In this document: one piece after another, positions 63,102 through 64,000 of the stretch
Layout of the letters: every line of letters begins with the position of its first letter
Position numbering within the stretch: the stretch's first letter is position 1
NCBI RefSeq assembly: GCF_020283565.1
Contig: NC_060060.1
Span: forward strand, 29,388,001-29,452,000
Source of the DNA: Trifolium pratense
Taxonomy: Eukaryota > Streptophyta > Magnoliopsida > Fabales > Fabaceae
Length of the DNA stretch: 64,000 nt
Direction of reading: 5' to 3'
Position numbers and translations under genes: made by a program
The notes under the pieces: generated by a model
What the model saw: the letters and a program-made list of their open reading frames with translations, nothing else
The model's database searches: none
Told to the model about the DNA's origin: nothing

Positions 63102-64000
63102 GAACGTCGGCAAGGACTAGAAAGGGAAGATTAGTGTTGTACAACTTGTACTACTACTCTATCTATTTTTGTTCTTGTTCCGATTCCAAAATCAATTTTT
63201 TATGCTTGTAGAAAGAAAATTCTGAGAGTGAATTGTCAAATATCCTGAAATTTTAAAATTCGTTAAATATTTCATAAAATTTGGAAATAGGCAAATTGTT
63301 ATGTTTCGTTTATTCCGTCTATTTTGATATGTGACGGTTAATTTTGATGTTTTTTTTTTGTTGTCATTTGAACAAGTTGAACCAAGGTTGTCGGAATCTA
63401 ATTTTTACGTCAACTTATCATAGCTAAATGGAATTGAAAAGTAGATTCAACTCATAAATTCGTAGAGTTTACCTCCTATTAAAATAAACATATATATACT
63501 AATATATATTCTAGCTTATTTTATTTTGAACATACTATTTTAAGATAATAATTTTATTTTTAATTTAAAAATTTAAGTGTTATAAATACTATTTAACGAA
63601 AATATTAAAAAATTAATATATTATTAATTTTAAATTAAAAATAAATTTTAAATATTAGATAATTCACACTTCATTCATTTTCTCTCACTCTCATTAGTTA
63701 AACATGACTACAAGCATGTATTTTAGTAACAAATAACACAACAACTATATGTTTATCAATATATCTTGTAAAAATATAGTATCTCTCATTTTTTTCACGT
63801 ATTAAATACGACTCTTTGAATCATGCATGTCTTGTGAATTTGAATATTATATATTATTGAAATACAAAATGATTATATATTTTAACCCATCATGTATTTA
63901 TTTTACAATATTTATGTATCTATTCTTTATCAAATAACTTATTATATTTAAATGTCCACAAATTTTAACTCAACTAACAACAAAATGTCAAAATTATTAG

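Larger units (their letters stand above)
62645..64000. other. Promoter region and AT-rich window end
   Basis: 62645-63120 is the upstream region of the 145-aa gene. It has a CACGTG G-box (63014-63019, ACACGTGG) and a (CATCT)n microsatellite (63079-63101). 63231-63303 is the repeat shared with 17951-18026. From 63480 on the sequence is plain AT-rich with no gene. Confidence 0.5.

Noticed and set aside
1..64000. CRISPR arrays, prokaryotic operons or integrated viral genomes
   Set aside because: No regularly spaced repeat-spacer array was seen; genes have plant introns and plant families; the RT-bearing sequences are LTR retrotransposons with LTRs and PBS, not pararetroviruses.

Overview
The window is nuclear DNA from a legume, probably of the temperate (Medicago/Trifolium/Pisum) kind. 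The evidence is intron-bearing plant genes, a complete PHO2-type gene with a miR399-regulated leader, Ty1/copia and Ty3/gypsy Tat-lineage retrotransposons, and dense small DNA transposons in AT-rich spacers. The species was not identified. All calls come from reading the sequence; no database search was run.

Layout. 1-16079 is a three-level nest of LTR retrotransposons, all on the minus strand. A Tat-lineage gypsy element (gag-protease and RT/RNase H frames, one LTR) is broken by a copia element, of which only the 5' LTR and part of gag lie in the window. That LTR is broken in turn by a complete non-autonomous element at 1800-9664, with 2,689-bp LTRs that look identical and a perfect 5-bp target duplication. 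16080-20110 is spacer holding three TIR-type DNA elements. 20111-38210 is the gene-rich core: an intronless callose synthase (CalS11/GSL1 type, plus strand), an intronless DUF2921 membrane protein (minus), and a seven-coding-exon PHO2/UBC24 E2 ubiquitin-conjugating enzyme (minus) with five miR399 target sites in its 5' leader. 38210-62206 has no recognisable intact host gene. It holds hAT, CACTA, PIF/Harbinger and Mutator-type non-autonomous elements, SINEs, tandem duplications, and an unusual set of very short poly(A)-tailed insertions flanked by 9-17-bp direct repeats. 62207-62644 (minus) is a small conserved four-TM plant protein; the rest is AT-rich.

How the genes work together. The three core genes are independent transcription units, not a pathway. 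PHO2 is the gene with visible regulation: five leader sites complementary to miR399 match the known phosphate-starvation switch, in which miR399 removes PHO2 mRNA and spares phosphate transporters. The callose synthase would act at the plasma membrane and the DUF2921 protein in the secretory/endomembrane system.

The least ordinary pattern is the collection of about fourteen micro-insertions (about 12-40 bp ending in an A-tract, each between direct repeats). They look like target-primed retroposition products cut back almost to the tail. Two of them were later hit by larger transposons, which gives an order of events.
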